Positions 1 through 5,631 of a stretch of 6,447 nt of DNA are shown in pieces. The DNA is taken from positions 1 through 6,447 of the forward strand of contig CAQNVT010000055.1 in assembly GCA_948844705.1 (NCBI GenBank), written 5' to 3'. A model generated the notes under the pieces. That model searched no databases, was not told the DNA's origin, and saw only the letters and a list, made by a program, of their open reading frames with translations. How positions within the stretch are numbered: the stretch's first letter is position 1; each line of letters starts with the position of its first letter. The translations under genes and the position numbers were made by a program. This DNA is from an uncultured Dorea sp. GTDB taxonomy: Bacteria > Bacillota > Clostridia > Lachnospirales > Lachnospiraceae.

Positions 1-624
1 CCCGAGCCGGATACAGATGAACAAGGGTACTGTACTATCCGTTTCCTGAATGCCGCTGTCGGCTATGAGCTTCTTAATGTATTCATCGGGAATAAGCCGG
101 TTGTTAACCGTCTGCAATACGGAGAGGTGTCTTCGTATTTTATTGAAACAGATGAGTTTAAGACGATCAATGTTGTAAATGCAGAGGGGCGCAGGGTGCT
201 GATCGCCAGCGAAACATTTTTCTTCGGGGCGGATGCCGTGTACACGGTTGCATTTGTAAATGGTCTTAATGGCTTATGCATGTACCTGATTTCGGATATG
301 CCGTGCATGTTCAGAGGGGCAGGGCGGTCCTGTGTAAGAGCTGTAAACCTGTCTTATAATTCACCGGCTCTTGATATGACGGTGCAAAATGGTATTGTAC
401 GTTTTGAGGATCTGCGTTTTAAAACGGTTTCTGCCTACAAACAGCTTCAGCCGGGGAATCAGGAATTTTATGTCACGGAGACATTAAGCGGAGCGCCGGT
501 CTTTCAGTTTATTCACGAGACCGGAGAAAGAAAAATGTACACGGTATATATCATAGGGGATGCATACGGGGCGCCGGATATGACGTGGATATTCACGGAG
601 GATTATTCGCTTTTACTTGATTAG
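1..624 (+). CDS. DUF4397 domain protein, two tandem domains (5' end cut by window)
   Basis: The frame is open from base 1 to the TAG at 622-624, giving 207 residues; the N-terminus lies outside the window. Two similar beta-rich units are visible: residues 12-104 (IRFLNAAVGYELLNVFIG, then the LQYGEVSSYF segment) and residues 111-203 (VRAVNLSYNSPALDMTV, then LRFKTVSAY). Each begins with the V/I-R-x-x-N-x-[AS] strand and has the later 'Y-x-x-[VL]-x-[AS]-Y' strand that I associate with DUF4397, a predicted beta-sandwich found in secreted or surface proteins. Function is unknown. A signal peptide or proline-rich leader cannot be checked because the start is missing. An internal GTG at 127 could be mistaken for a start, but it would cut the first domain, and the open frame and domain homology continue upstream of it. 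No neighbour suggests a role; the gene ends 130 bp before the lysR-type gene. Family assignment is from pattern recognition. Confidence 0.75.
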   Translation, partial: PEPDTDEQGYCTIRFLNAAVGYELLNVFIGNKPVVNRLQYGEVSSYFIETDEFKTINVVNAEGRRVLIASETFFFGADAVYTVAFVNGLNGLCMYLISDMPCMFRGAGRSCVRAVNLSYNSPALDMTVQNGIVRFEDLRFKTVSAYKQLQPGNQEFYVTETLSGAPVFQFIHETGERKMYTVYIIGDAYGAPDMTWIFTEDYSLLLD

Positions 625-626
625 AG

Positions 627-679
627 CTGCTGCCGTCTGTCTTTTACAGGCATTCCGGTAGCGGAAATCTTCTTTTTTT
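627..679 (+). terminator. possible weak intrinsic terminator of the DUF4397 gene
   Basis: GCTGCCG at 629-635 pairs with CGGTAGC at 656-662 (one G-U pair), with a small inner stem CTGT/ACAG at 637-640 and 646-649. A run of seven T follows at 673-679. The T-run starts about ten bases after the stem, further than in an ideal intrinsic terminator, so this is a plausible but imperfect transcript end. Confidence 0.35.
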
Positions 680-692
680 CTATAGCAGAAAA

Positions 693-701
693 TGTTATAA
701 T
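693..701 (+). promoter_or_regulatory. extended -10 promoter of the LysR-type gene
   Basis: TGTTATAAT is a perfect extended -10 element (TG-n-TATAAT). The region 17 bp upstream is only a T-rich tract with no clear -35 box, which is usual for extended -10 promoters. Transcription would start near 708, giving a leader of roughly 47 nt before the ATG at 755. Confidence 0.7.
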
Positions 702-754
702 ATACAGAGCTAAGATTGTCGGGATGCAAAGGAAGATAAAGGAGATAAAATCCA

Positions 755-1663
755 ATGAACATACATGATTTAATGTCCTTTCGGGTGATTGCAAAGGAGC
801 AGAGCCTTACAAAAGCGTCAAAGCTTTTATACATGACGCCGCAGGGCCTGAGCAAGGTCGTGAAAAATCTGGAGCAAGAGCTTGACTGCAAGCTTTTTGT
901 ACGGACGGCGGCAGGGATCAGCCTTACGGAAAGCGGGCGGTGTCTGGCGGAGTATGCAGAAAGGAGCGTGGCTCATTACGGGGAGCTTCGCAATGAGATC
1001 CTGCATATAGAGCAGAGGAACCGGGGCGTGGTCGATCTGCTTTCGGCCTATGGGATCCTGCGGCTTGTGACACCCGAATGTATCCGGGCCTTCCAGACAG
1101 AGCATCCGGAAATAGAGTTTCATTACCGGGAATATCCGGATCGGCAGGTAGAACGGCTGTTTCAGGAGAGGGAAGGCAATGTGGCTTTTTCTATTGCAGA
1201 TTTTGACGAGAAGCTCTATAACGTAACGGAGCTTGAGATGTTTCCTGTAAAGCTTCTTGTAAATGAAGCGCATCCTCTAAGCACAAGGGATTCCGTTACG
1301 ATTCGGGATCTGGAGGGCAAGCCGCTTTACATTGAAAGCAGTGAGTTTAAAATCCATCATATGATCGTGGACAGGTGCAGGGCGGCGGGCTTCGAACCGA
1401 ATATTATATTTGAAACAAGCGGCTTTAGTCTGTGCCACAAGATGGTAAAGGCGAATAAGGGAATCTCCGTTACCGTGGATTTTGTATTCGACGATATGAA
1501 GAGAGAAGGGCTGAGGCTGGTCCCGTTTTCTGACGGAGTGTATGAATGGCGGATCTGCATGCTCACAAGAAAAGGAGACAGCCCTTGTGACGCAGTCGAT
1601 ATTTTTAAGCAGCATGTGATACAGTGGATGAGGCTGATCAGAGAAGGAAGTATCACCAGATAG
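755..1663 (+). CDS. LysR family transcriptional regulator
   Basis: A 302-residue protein of normal LysR length. Residues 2-61 form the winged helix-turn-helix: SLTKASKLLYMTPQGLSKVV at 17-36 is the recognition region, followed by LEQELDCKLFVRT and the wing ISLTESG. A linker helix (about 62-90) leads to a periplasmic-binding-protein-like effector domain (about 91-292). The ATG is preceded by AAAGGAGAT (738-746) at good spacing. LysR proteins are usually tetrameric DNA-binding regulators that sense a small metabolite and act on a neighbouring promoter. Here the gene is co-directional with the C_GCAxxG_C_C/transporter pair that starts 237 bp downstream, rather than divergent. The AT-rich gap after it is the likely place for its operator. 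The effector and subgroup cannot be told from the sequence. Confidence 0.95.
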   Translation: MNIHDLMSFRVIAKEQSLTKASKLLYMTPQGLSKVVKNLEQELDCKLFVRTAAGISLTESGRCLAEYAERSVAHYGELRNEILHIEQRNRGVVDLLSAYGILRLVTPECIRAFQTEHPEIEFHYREYPDRQVERLFQEREGNVAFSIADFDEKLYNVTELEMFPVKLLVNEAHPLSTRDSVTIRDLEGKPLYIESSEFKIHHMIVDRCRAAGFEPNIIFETSGFSLCHKMVKANKGISVTVDFVFDDMKREGLRLVPFSDGVYEWRICMLTRKGDSPCDAVDIFKQHVIQWMRLIREGSITR

Positions 1664-1694
1664 TTGAATAGCATCAACAGAAAGTGAAGAGCAG

Positions 1695-1748
1695 ACCATA
1701 TTTTTGTTAGAAATATACAATTATTTCTTTCGGAAAATATGGTTTTTT
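1695..1748 (+). terminator. nested hairpin with T-tract, terminator of the LysR-type gene
   Basis: A perfect 10-bp stem ACCATATTTT (1695-1704) / AAAATATGGT (1734-1743) encloses a second 7-bp stem AGAAATA (1709-1715) / TATTTCT (1722-1728) with a 6-nt loop. Six T (1743-1748) follow the outer stem directly. It starts 32 bp after the lysR-type stop. The stems are AT-rich, so termination may be partial. Read-through into the downstream pair, or a regulatory role, is possible. Confidence 0.65.
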
Positions 1749-1834
1749 GTATGCTTATTCCGATATATAGATAATTTAAATAAACAATATTATTAATGAG
1801 AACTATCTATTTCAAAACAGAAGGAAGGATAGCC
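1749..1834. promoter_or_regulatory. AT-rich control region, possible LysR binding region
   Basis: This segment lies between the terminator and the candidate -10 box and is very AT-rich compared with the flanking genes. It holds an inverted repeat ATAGATA (1767-1773) / TATCTAT (1804-1810), with arm centres 37 bp apart, and a looser TTAT-N12-ATAA dyad at 1755-1774. LysR proteins bind imperfect AT-rich dyads of the T-N11-A type upstream of target promoters, so the position fits. In such AT-rich DNA, short dyads also arise by chance. Confidence 0.35.
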
Positions 1835-1840
1835 TATACT
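1811..1840 (+). promoter_or_regulatory. candidate promoter of the C_GCAxxG_C_C/TDT pair
   Basis: TTCAAA (1811-1816, 4 of 6 matches to the -35 consensus) is followed after 18 bp by TATACT (1835-1840, 5 of 6 matches to the -10). A weak -35 suits an activator-dependent promoter. GATAAT at 1841-1846 is an alternative -10. The leader to the ATG at 1901 would be about 55 nt. Confidence 0.4.
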
Positions 1841-1900
1841 GATAATAACACTCCCTGTAAAAATTGCAGGTGAGCAGGTATTTCAGAAGGAGGAAATGTA

Positions 1901-2386
1901 ATGAACATTAAAAACGAAATCAGTGTAAAAAAGGTAGTAAAGGATGCGGAGGATAATTTCCGAAACGGATATTTCTGCTGTGAGGCGTTGATGGCCGCAA
2001 TCAGAGACAATTTTGAGCTGGATGTCCCGAAAGAGGTTATCGCTATGGCTTCAGGCATGGCGGTGGGAGTAGGACGTTCCGGATGTCTGTGCGGGGCGTT
2101 AAACGGAGGCGTTCTTGCACTTGGATTATTTTTCGGGCGTACGGAGCAGAACGGCCCGAAGGATCCGAAGGTCGTAAAATGTATGGAGCTTACGAACGAG
2201 CTGCATCAGTGGTTTAAGGAGAATAATGGGAAGAATTCTACCTGCTGCCGTGTTCTTACGAGAGAATTTGATATGGGAAAAGGAGAGCATAAGGAGCAGT
2301 GTATTTATTTTACAGGACTTTGTGCAGGCAAGGTTGCCGAGATCGTGATCCGTGAGCTGGGACTTAAAAATCTGGACGAAGAGTAA
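1901..2386 (+). CDS. C_GCAxxG_C_C family cysteine-rich protein
   Basis: A 161-residue soluble protein with nine cysteines: 26, 27, 62, 64, 94, 115, 116, 134 and 141. The arrangement fits the C_GCAxxG_C_C family: NGYFCCEAL near the N-terminus, then SGMAVGVGRSGCLCGALNGG (51-70) with the CGAxxG core, then paired and single cysteines in CCRVLT and GLCAGKVAEI. The family is widespread in anaerobes and has no firmly established biochemical role. The cysteines suggest redox chemistry or metal/cluster binding, which is inference. No signal peptide or membrane helix is visible, so it is probably cytoplasmic. The start is fixed by AAGGAGGA (1887-1894), seven bases before the ATG. The gene lies 14 bp before the TDT transporter and is probably co-transcribed, suggesting that the two act on the same substrate or stress. 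Confidence 0.9.
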   Translation: MNIKNEISVKKVVKDAEDNFRNGYFCCEALMAAIRDNFELDVPKEVIAMASGMAVGVGRSGCLCGALNGGVLALGLFFGRTEQNGPKDPKVVKCMELTNELHQWFKENNGKNSTCCRVLTREFDMGKGEHKEQCIYFTGLCAGKVAEIVIRELGLKNLDEE

Positions 2387-2394
2387 AGGGGTTA

Positions 2395-2412
2395 AAGGAT
2401 ATGAAGGATATG
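2395..2412 (+). repeat. 9-bp tandem repeat across the TDT start codon
   Basis: AAGGATATG occurs twice head to tail (2395-2403 and 2404-2412), each copy ending in an in-frame ATG. The first ATG has AAAGGGG (2385-2391) nine bases upstream; the second has AAAGGA (2394-2399) ten bases upstream. Either could be used, giving proteins of 305 or 302 residues. Confidence 0.7.
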
Positions 2413-3318
2413 ATTAAGAAGGTTCCGATTCCATTGTGCGGAGTCATGCTTGGGACGGCGGCGCTTGGGAATCTGCTTCAGAGCTATTCCGAAGGGGTAC
2501 GCTATGTATGCGGAGCAGTTGCGGGACTTTTGCTCATTCTCGTTTTATTAAAGCTTATTATGTTCCCGAAGGCGGTAAAGGAAGATATGAAGAACCCGAT
2601 CATGGCAAGTGTTGCAGGCACATTTCCGATGTCTCTCATGATCTTAAGTACATATGTCAAGCCGTTTATCGGGGCGGCAGCTTATTATATCTGGCTGTTT
2701 GCGATCGCGCTTCATATAGTGCTGATCCTGTATTTTACGATAAAATTTATCATAAAGCTGCAGATGCCAAAGGTATTTGCAAGCTATTATATCGTATATG
2801 TGGGAATCGCAGTCGCGGCGATTACGGCTCCGGCTTATGAAAAGCTGTCTGTCGGAAGTGCGGCATTCTGGTTCGGCTTTGTGTCCCTGATCGTCTTGCT
2901 GGTGCTGGTGACAGTCCGCTATGTGAAGTATAAAGAGATTCCGGATCCGGCGAAGCCGCTGATCTGTATTTATGCGGCGCCGACAAGTCTGTGCATCGCG
3001 GGCTATGTGCAGTCCGTAACCCCGAAGGCATACGGAATGCTGATGGGAATGTTTGCAGCGGCAAGTGTGCTTTATCTGTTTGCGCTTGTGAAGGCGGTCG
3101 GATACTTAAAGCTTCCGTTTTTCCCAAGCTATGCGTCATTTACATTCCCGTTTGTAATCAGTGCGATCGCGTCAAAGCAGACGATGGCCTGTCTTATGAA
3201 TATGGGACGTCCTATGCCGGCTCTTCAATATGTAGTGTTGATTGAAACGGTAATAGCGGCAGTATTTGTCGTGTATACGCTGATCCGGTTTCTTCAGTTT
3301 TTATTTGTGACGAAATAG
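2401..3318 (+). CDS. TDT family transporter (TehA/SLAC1-like)
   Basis: A 305-residue hydrophobic protein with about ten membrane helices, near 8-28, 36-55, 68-86, 91-118, 127-145, 153-174, 185-205, 211-234, 243-262 and 275-302. This is the helix count and length of the tellurite-resistance/dicarboxylate transporter (TDT) family, which includes TehA, SLAC1 anion channels and sulfite exporters. Recognisable segments are PIPLCGVMLGTAALGNLL (9-26), NPIMASVAGTFPMSLMIL (65-82) and PSYASFTFPFVISAIA (242-257). The pore in this family is gated by a conserved phenylalanine; helix 9 has candidates (F247, F249, F251), but I cannot align them by eye. The substrate is unknown: monovalent anion, sulfite/sulfide-type ion, dicarboxylate or oxyanion are possible. 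The gene lies 14 bp after the C_GCAxxG_C_C gene. The start is 2401, with AAAGGGG at 2385-2391; an in-frame ATG at 2410 is also possible. It converges on merR, with 17 bp between the two stop codons. Confidence 0.9.
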   Translation: MKDMIKKVPIPLCGVMLGTAALGNLLQSYSEGVRYVCGAVAGLLLILVLLKLIMFPKAVKEDMKNPIMASVAGTFPMSLMILSTYVKPFIGAAAYYIWLFAIALHIVLILYFTIKFIIKLQMPKVFASYYIVYVGIAVAAITAPAYEKLSVGSAAFWFGFVSLIVLLVLVTVRYVKYKEIPDPAKPLICIYAAPTSLCIAGYVQSVTPKAYGMLMGMFAAASVLYLFALVKAVGYLKLPFFPSYASFTFPFVISAIASKQTMACLMNMGRPMPALQYVVLIETVIAAVFVVYTLIRFLQFLFVTK

Positions 3319-3363
3319 CCGTATGGCACAGCTTGTCACATGGATGGACGATCCATGATACGG
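3319..3363. repeat. dyad over the convergent stop codons
   Basis: CCGTAT (3319-3324) pairs with ATACGG (3358-3363), and inside it CATGGAT (3339-3345) pairs with ATCCATG (3351-3357) around a 5-nt loop. The structure begins one base after the TDT stop and covers the last codons of merR. It has no T-tract on either strand, so it is not a classical terminator. It might stabilise 3' ends or be chance. Confidence 0.35.
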
Positions 3364-4154
3364 ACCTGGATTTCCGTCAGGAATTCTTCCGGGCATATAG
3401 TATCCCGGTTGTCGATTTCGTAAATCTCAAAAGGCTTTCCCGCTAACGGAAGGCCTTTTTTTGCCGCATATTCCAGTAATTCCCGGACACGCAGGGCATT
3501 TTGTTCATAGCTGCCTCTGTAATGACAGGAAAGATATTTTCCATCAGGCAGCATAAAATCACAATCGTCTGTAGTTTCCTCCAGCACGAAAAATACGGAG
3601 GTGTATACATTTGGGATCCCGTTTGCCAGCTCCTCCATGGAAAAGAAGGCGCCGATTGTCTGGGTACCGAAATCCTGCACCTTGTTCTCATGCTTTTTAT
3701 GCAGCTTTTTGATAAGAAAATCCATTTCCTCATCTCTCGTAATATATTCGTTTAGCTGTACGCAGGAGCGCGCGGGGCATTCTTTAACGGTAAAGCTTCC
3801 GGCGGTGAGAACGGAAAGAGCGGTAAGCTCCGTGATCCGGTTTCGGATGATCTGTTCCCGTTTTTTGAGCTCCTTTATACGTGTGCGAAGGAGAGTCTGC
3901 TCCTCGTGAAGGAGAGCCAGTGTATTATCGATACTTTGCTTTTCCAGATATTCTCTGATCTGCTCCATGGAAAAATCCAGTGAGCGCAGGTCCCGGATCA
4001 TGTTAAGCTTATAAAGCTCCTTAAGGCTGTAGAGGCGGTAGCCGTTCGTATCCCGTTTGGGCTTCAGTATCCCGAGCTTTTCATAGTACCTGAGGGAATC
4101 CGGACCGATGTTGTATAGCCTGGAGATCTCGCTGATTTTATAATAATTCTTCAT
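3336..4154 (-). CDS. MerR family regulator with GyrI-like effector domain
   Basis: A 272-residue regulator encoded divergently from the MATE pump. Residues 4-73 are the MerR winged helix-turn-helix: YKISEISRLYNIGPDSLRYY, then EKLGILKP, then the wing NGYRLYSLKEL. Residues 75-112 form the dimerising coiled coil, and residues 122-268 are a GyrI-like/BmrR-type effector-binding domain (FEIYEIDNRDTICPEEFLTEIQVRI region). The architecture and length match drug-sensing MerR regulators such as BmrR, which bind lipophilic cations and unwind a 19-bp-spacer promoter. The regulated gene is almost certainly the adjacent MATE exporter, because such a promoter lies between them. AAAGGA (4166-4161 read on the minus strand) precedes the ATG by six bases. 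The regulator's own -10 sits in the same operator, implying autoregulation. The ligand is unknown, and I do not see the metal-binding cysteine pattern of the metal-sensing MerR type. Confidence 0.93.
   Translation of the reverse strand: MKNYYKISEISRLYNIGPDSLRYYEKLGILKPKRDTNGYRLYSLKELYKLNMIRDLRSLDFSMEQIREYLEKQSIDNTLALLHEEQTLLRTRIKELKKREQIIRNRITELTALSVLTAGSFTVKECPARSCVQLNEYITRDEEMDFLIKKLHKKHENKVQDFGTQTIGAFFSMEELANGIPNVYTSVFFVLEETTDDCDFMLPDGKYLSCHYRGSYEQNALRVRELLEYAAKKGLPLAGKPFEIYEIDNRDTICPEEFLTEIQVRIMDRPSM
3429..3462 (+). terminator. intrinsic terminator for the TDT transcript, inside merR
   Basis: AAAAGGCTTTCC (3429-3440) pairs with GGAAGGCCTTTT (3448-3459) over 12 bp with one G-T pair, around a 7-nt loop, and the T-tract runs from 3456 to 3462. 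On the plus strand this is a strong rho-independent terminator, about 110 bp after the TDT stop and antisense to merR codons for the AAKKGLPLAGKPFE segment. On the minus strand only four T follow the hairpin, so the merR transcript should be less affected. Confidence 0.6.
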
Positions 4155-4179
4155 GACATTTCCTTTCTTAAAAAATAGC

Positions 4180-4210
4180 TTGACCTTAGTATTATACTAA
4201 GGTTTAGGAT
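4180..4210 (+). promoter_or_regulatory. MerR-type promoter and operator of the MATE gene
   Basis: TTGACC (-35, 4180-4185) and TAGGAT (-10, 4205-4210) are separated by 19 bp, the over-long spacer that MerR-family activators correct by twisting the DNA. The spacer is filled by a perfect dyad: arms ACCTTAGTAT (4183-4192) and ATACTAAGGT (4194-4203) around a single central T at 4193. Transcription would start near 4217. This strongly supports ligand-dependent activation of the pump by the divergent MerR protein. Confidence 0.92.
4191..4196 (-). promoter_or_regulatory. -10 box of the merR gene, inside the shared operator
   Basis: Read on the minus strand, these bases are a perfect TATAAT, lying at the centre of the dyad. 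No good -35 is found 16-18 bp upstream (best TTCTTT). Transcription would start near 4184, giving a leader of about 30 nt. A regulator bound to the dyad would cover this box, so autorepression is expected. Confidence 0.55.
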
Positions 4211-4243
4211 AAAAAAGAAGCACAATTATGGATTTTTTAAAAT

Positions 4244-4253
4244 GGAGTTTACT
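4244..4253 (+). promoter_or_regulatory. ribosome binding site that decides the MATE start
   Basis: GGAG at 4244-4247 lies six bases before the ATG at 4254. The ATG at 4242 has no purine-rich site at the right distance and itself overlaps this Shine-Dalgarno, so 4254 is the likelier start. Confidence 0.65.
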
Positions 4254-5576
4254 ATGAGATTAGAAGGAAAATCATTAAAGCATGACTTTTTTAAATTTAT
4301 TCTGCCGGCGGTTGTCTCCCAGTGGGTGTTTGCACTGTATACCATGGTGGACGGTATGTTTGTGGCAAGAGGAGTGTCCGAGACGGCGCTTGCGGCGGTC
4401 AATATCTCTTCCCCGTTCGTGACCGGGATGTTTGCCCTGTCTCTTACCTTTGCCGTGGGGACGTCAACGATCGTCGCCCTGTTATTCGGACAGAAAAAAA
4501 TACAGGAGGCGAAAGAAGTGTTTTCGCAGAACGTGGCAGTGCTGGCAGTGCTTTCCCTTCTGATTACGGCGGGCGTGCTTGCAGGGCTTGAGGGGTTTGG
4601 CAGATTTCTCGGGGCGACAGATGTGACGATGCCCTATGTGAAGGAATACATTTCCACGATTGCACCCTTTGCGGTATGCTTTATCCTGTCCTATTCCTTT
4701 GAAATACTGATCAGTACGGACGGATATCCGGCGCTGGCAACGATCATCGTAAGTATCGGGGTTATCCTCAACTTTATTTTGGACTATCTGCTTGTGATGG
4801 TCTGGCATAAGGGGGTGTTCGGCGCCGCTTTTGCGACCGGCGTTTCCCAGACGGCAGTTATTGTCTTCTATCTGAAGCATTTCCTGGGGGAAAAGGGAAC
4901 GATAAAATTCTGCCGGCACAGATTCCGGCCGTCGCTGATCTTAAGAGAGCTTCGCAACGGCTTTCCGTCAGGGATCACCGAGCTTTCGGCGGGGATCATC
5001 ACCTTTGTATTCAATCAGGCTATCCTCCGGTTTTTAAATGAGGACGCCGTTGTAAGTTATTCTATTATTGCATATGTGAATGCCATCGTAGTCATGTCCA
5101 TGGTGGGAGTGGCCCAGGGGTGCCAGCCTCTTGTCAGCTATTATTACGGAAAAGGCGAGAAGAAGAAATGCCGCCGGCTTCTTAGATATGAGCTGTGCAC
5201 GGTGGCGGTATTTTCGTTCCTTGCCGTGGGTGTATGCTATCTGCTGGCGGATAAGATCGTAGGGATCTTTATCTCGAAAGAGCTGACCGAGCTGCTTGCT
5301 TATTCGGCAAAGGTATTCCGCATTTTTATACTTTCCTTTTTCCTTGCAGGCTATAATGTCGTGGCGGCAGGGTACTTTACCGCAATCGAGCGGTCCGGAA
5401 CCGCCGTGATTATATCGCTGGGCCGGGGACTTGTGCTGCTTGCGGTCAGCATGCTGATCCTGACCTCTTTGTTTGGCGGAAAAGGAATCTGGTGGGCCGC
5501 GACACTGTCGGAGGCAATGTGTCTTGGGGTGTCGGCATTTCTATTGGGGACAGGGTATTTTCAATCTGGGACGTAG
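4254..5576 (+). CDS. MATE family multidrug efflux pump (MepA-like)
   Basis: A 440-residue inner-membrane protein with about twelve helices in two halves, the normal MATE size. Typical features are LPAVVSQWVFALYTMVDGMFVAR (split near residues 17-39), AVNISSPF (48-55) and VAQGCQPLVSYYYGKGEKKK (286-305) in the second half, resembling the MepA/DinF-type branch. MATE pumps export cationic drugs and metabolites in exchange for Na+ or H+. The divergent MerR regulator and its 19-bp-spacer promoter imply induction by a pump substrate. The start at 4254 is chosen because GGAG lies six bases upstream; 4242 would add four residues (MEFT). The C-terminus is odd: from codon 431 (base 5544) to the TAG the gene reads through a REP-like palindromic element, so the last ten residues (LGTGYFQSGT) look acquired in place of an original tail. 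The twelve helices appear complete, so the pump may still work. Confidence 0.93.
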   Translation: MRLEGKSLKHDFFKFILPAVVSQWVFALYTMVDGMFVARGVSETALAAVNISSPFVTGMFALSLTFAVGTSTIVALLFGQKKIQEAKEVFSQNVAVLAVLSLLITAGVLAGLEGFGRFLGATDVTMPYVKEYISTIAPFAVCFILSYSFEILISTDGYPALATIIVSIGVILNFILDYLLVMVWHKGVFGAAFATGVSQTAVIVFYLKHFLGEKGTIKFCRHRFRPSLILRELRNGFPSGITELSAGIITFVFNQAILRFLNEDAVVSYSIIAYVNAIVVMSMVGVAQGCQPLVSYYYGKGEKKKCRRLLRYELCTVAVFSFLAVGVCYLLADKIVGIFISKELTELLAYSAKVFRIFILSFFLAGYNVVAAGYFTAIERSGTAVIISLGRGLVLLAVSMLILTSLFGGKGIWWAATLSEAMCLGVSAFLLGTGYFQSGT

Positions 5577-5602
5577 TAAAATTAATTTTACTACGTCCCC
5601 AA
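5544..5602. mobile_element. REP/MITE-like palindromic element at the 3' end of the MATE gene
   Basis: The ends TTGGGGAC (5544-5551) and GTCCCCAA (5595-5602) are exact inverted repeats. Within it, 5568-5583 and 5584-5599 form a 32-bp perfect palindrome (arms start GGGACGTAGTAAAATT, no spacer). The MATE stop TAG (5574-5576) lies in the left arm. Short GC-capped palindromes of this sort resemble non-autonomous REP/MITE elements mobilised by a transposase encoded elsewhere; no transposase is present here. With no T-tract after the stem it is not a classical terminator, though the hairpin could still protect or end the transcript. Copies elsewhere in the genome cannot be checked from this window. 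Confidence 0.6.
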
Positions 5603-5605
5603 CTT

Positions 5606-5631
5606 GTCAAAACATATGTCTTGTCACATGT
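5606..5631. promoter_or_regulatory. candidate repressor operator of nadA (NiaR-type?)
   Basis: Two overlapping imperfect dyads cover the -35 box: one centred at 5615/5616 on the palindrome ACATATGT (14 of 16 positions symmetric over 5608-5623), the other spanning 5612-5631 with ACAT/ATGT ends. CTTGTCA is also repeated directly at 5603-5609 and 5620-5626. In Firmicutes, NAD synthesis genes are commonly repressed by NiaR (YrxA) in response to niacin, so this is the natural candidate. The motif match itself is inference. Confidence 0.45.

Noticed and set aside
127..624. GTG at 127 as the start of the DUF4397 gene
   Set aside because: The same frame is open back to base 1 and the upstream residues (IRFLNAAVGYELLNVF) belong to the first domain.
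827..1273. Minus-strand open frame of 148 codons inside the LysR gene
   Set aside because: Shadow of a confidently identified gene; no ribosome binding site and no recognisable domain.
2701..3170. GCGATCGC octamer twice (2701-2708 and 3163-3170), like the cyanobacterial HIP1 repeat
   Set aside because: Both copies fall in codons for Ala-Ile-Ala in membrane helices and two copies are explained by coding; nothing else suggests cyanobacteria.
4482..4919. Minus-strand open frame of 145 codons inside the MATE gene
   Set aside because: Antisense shadow with basic, cysteine/histidine-rich low-complexity translation and no family resemblance.
5568..5599. 32-bp palindrome as a classical intrinsic terminator
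   Set aside because: No T-tract follows the stem on either strand; the exact outer inverted ends at 5544 and 5602 fit a palindromic mobile element better.
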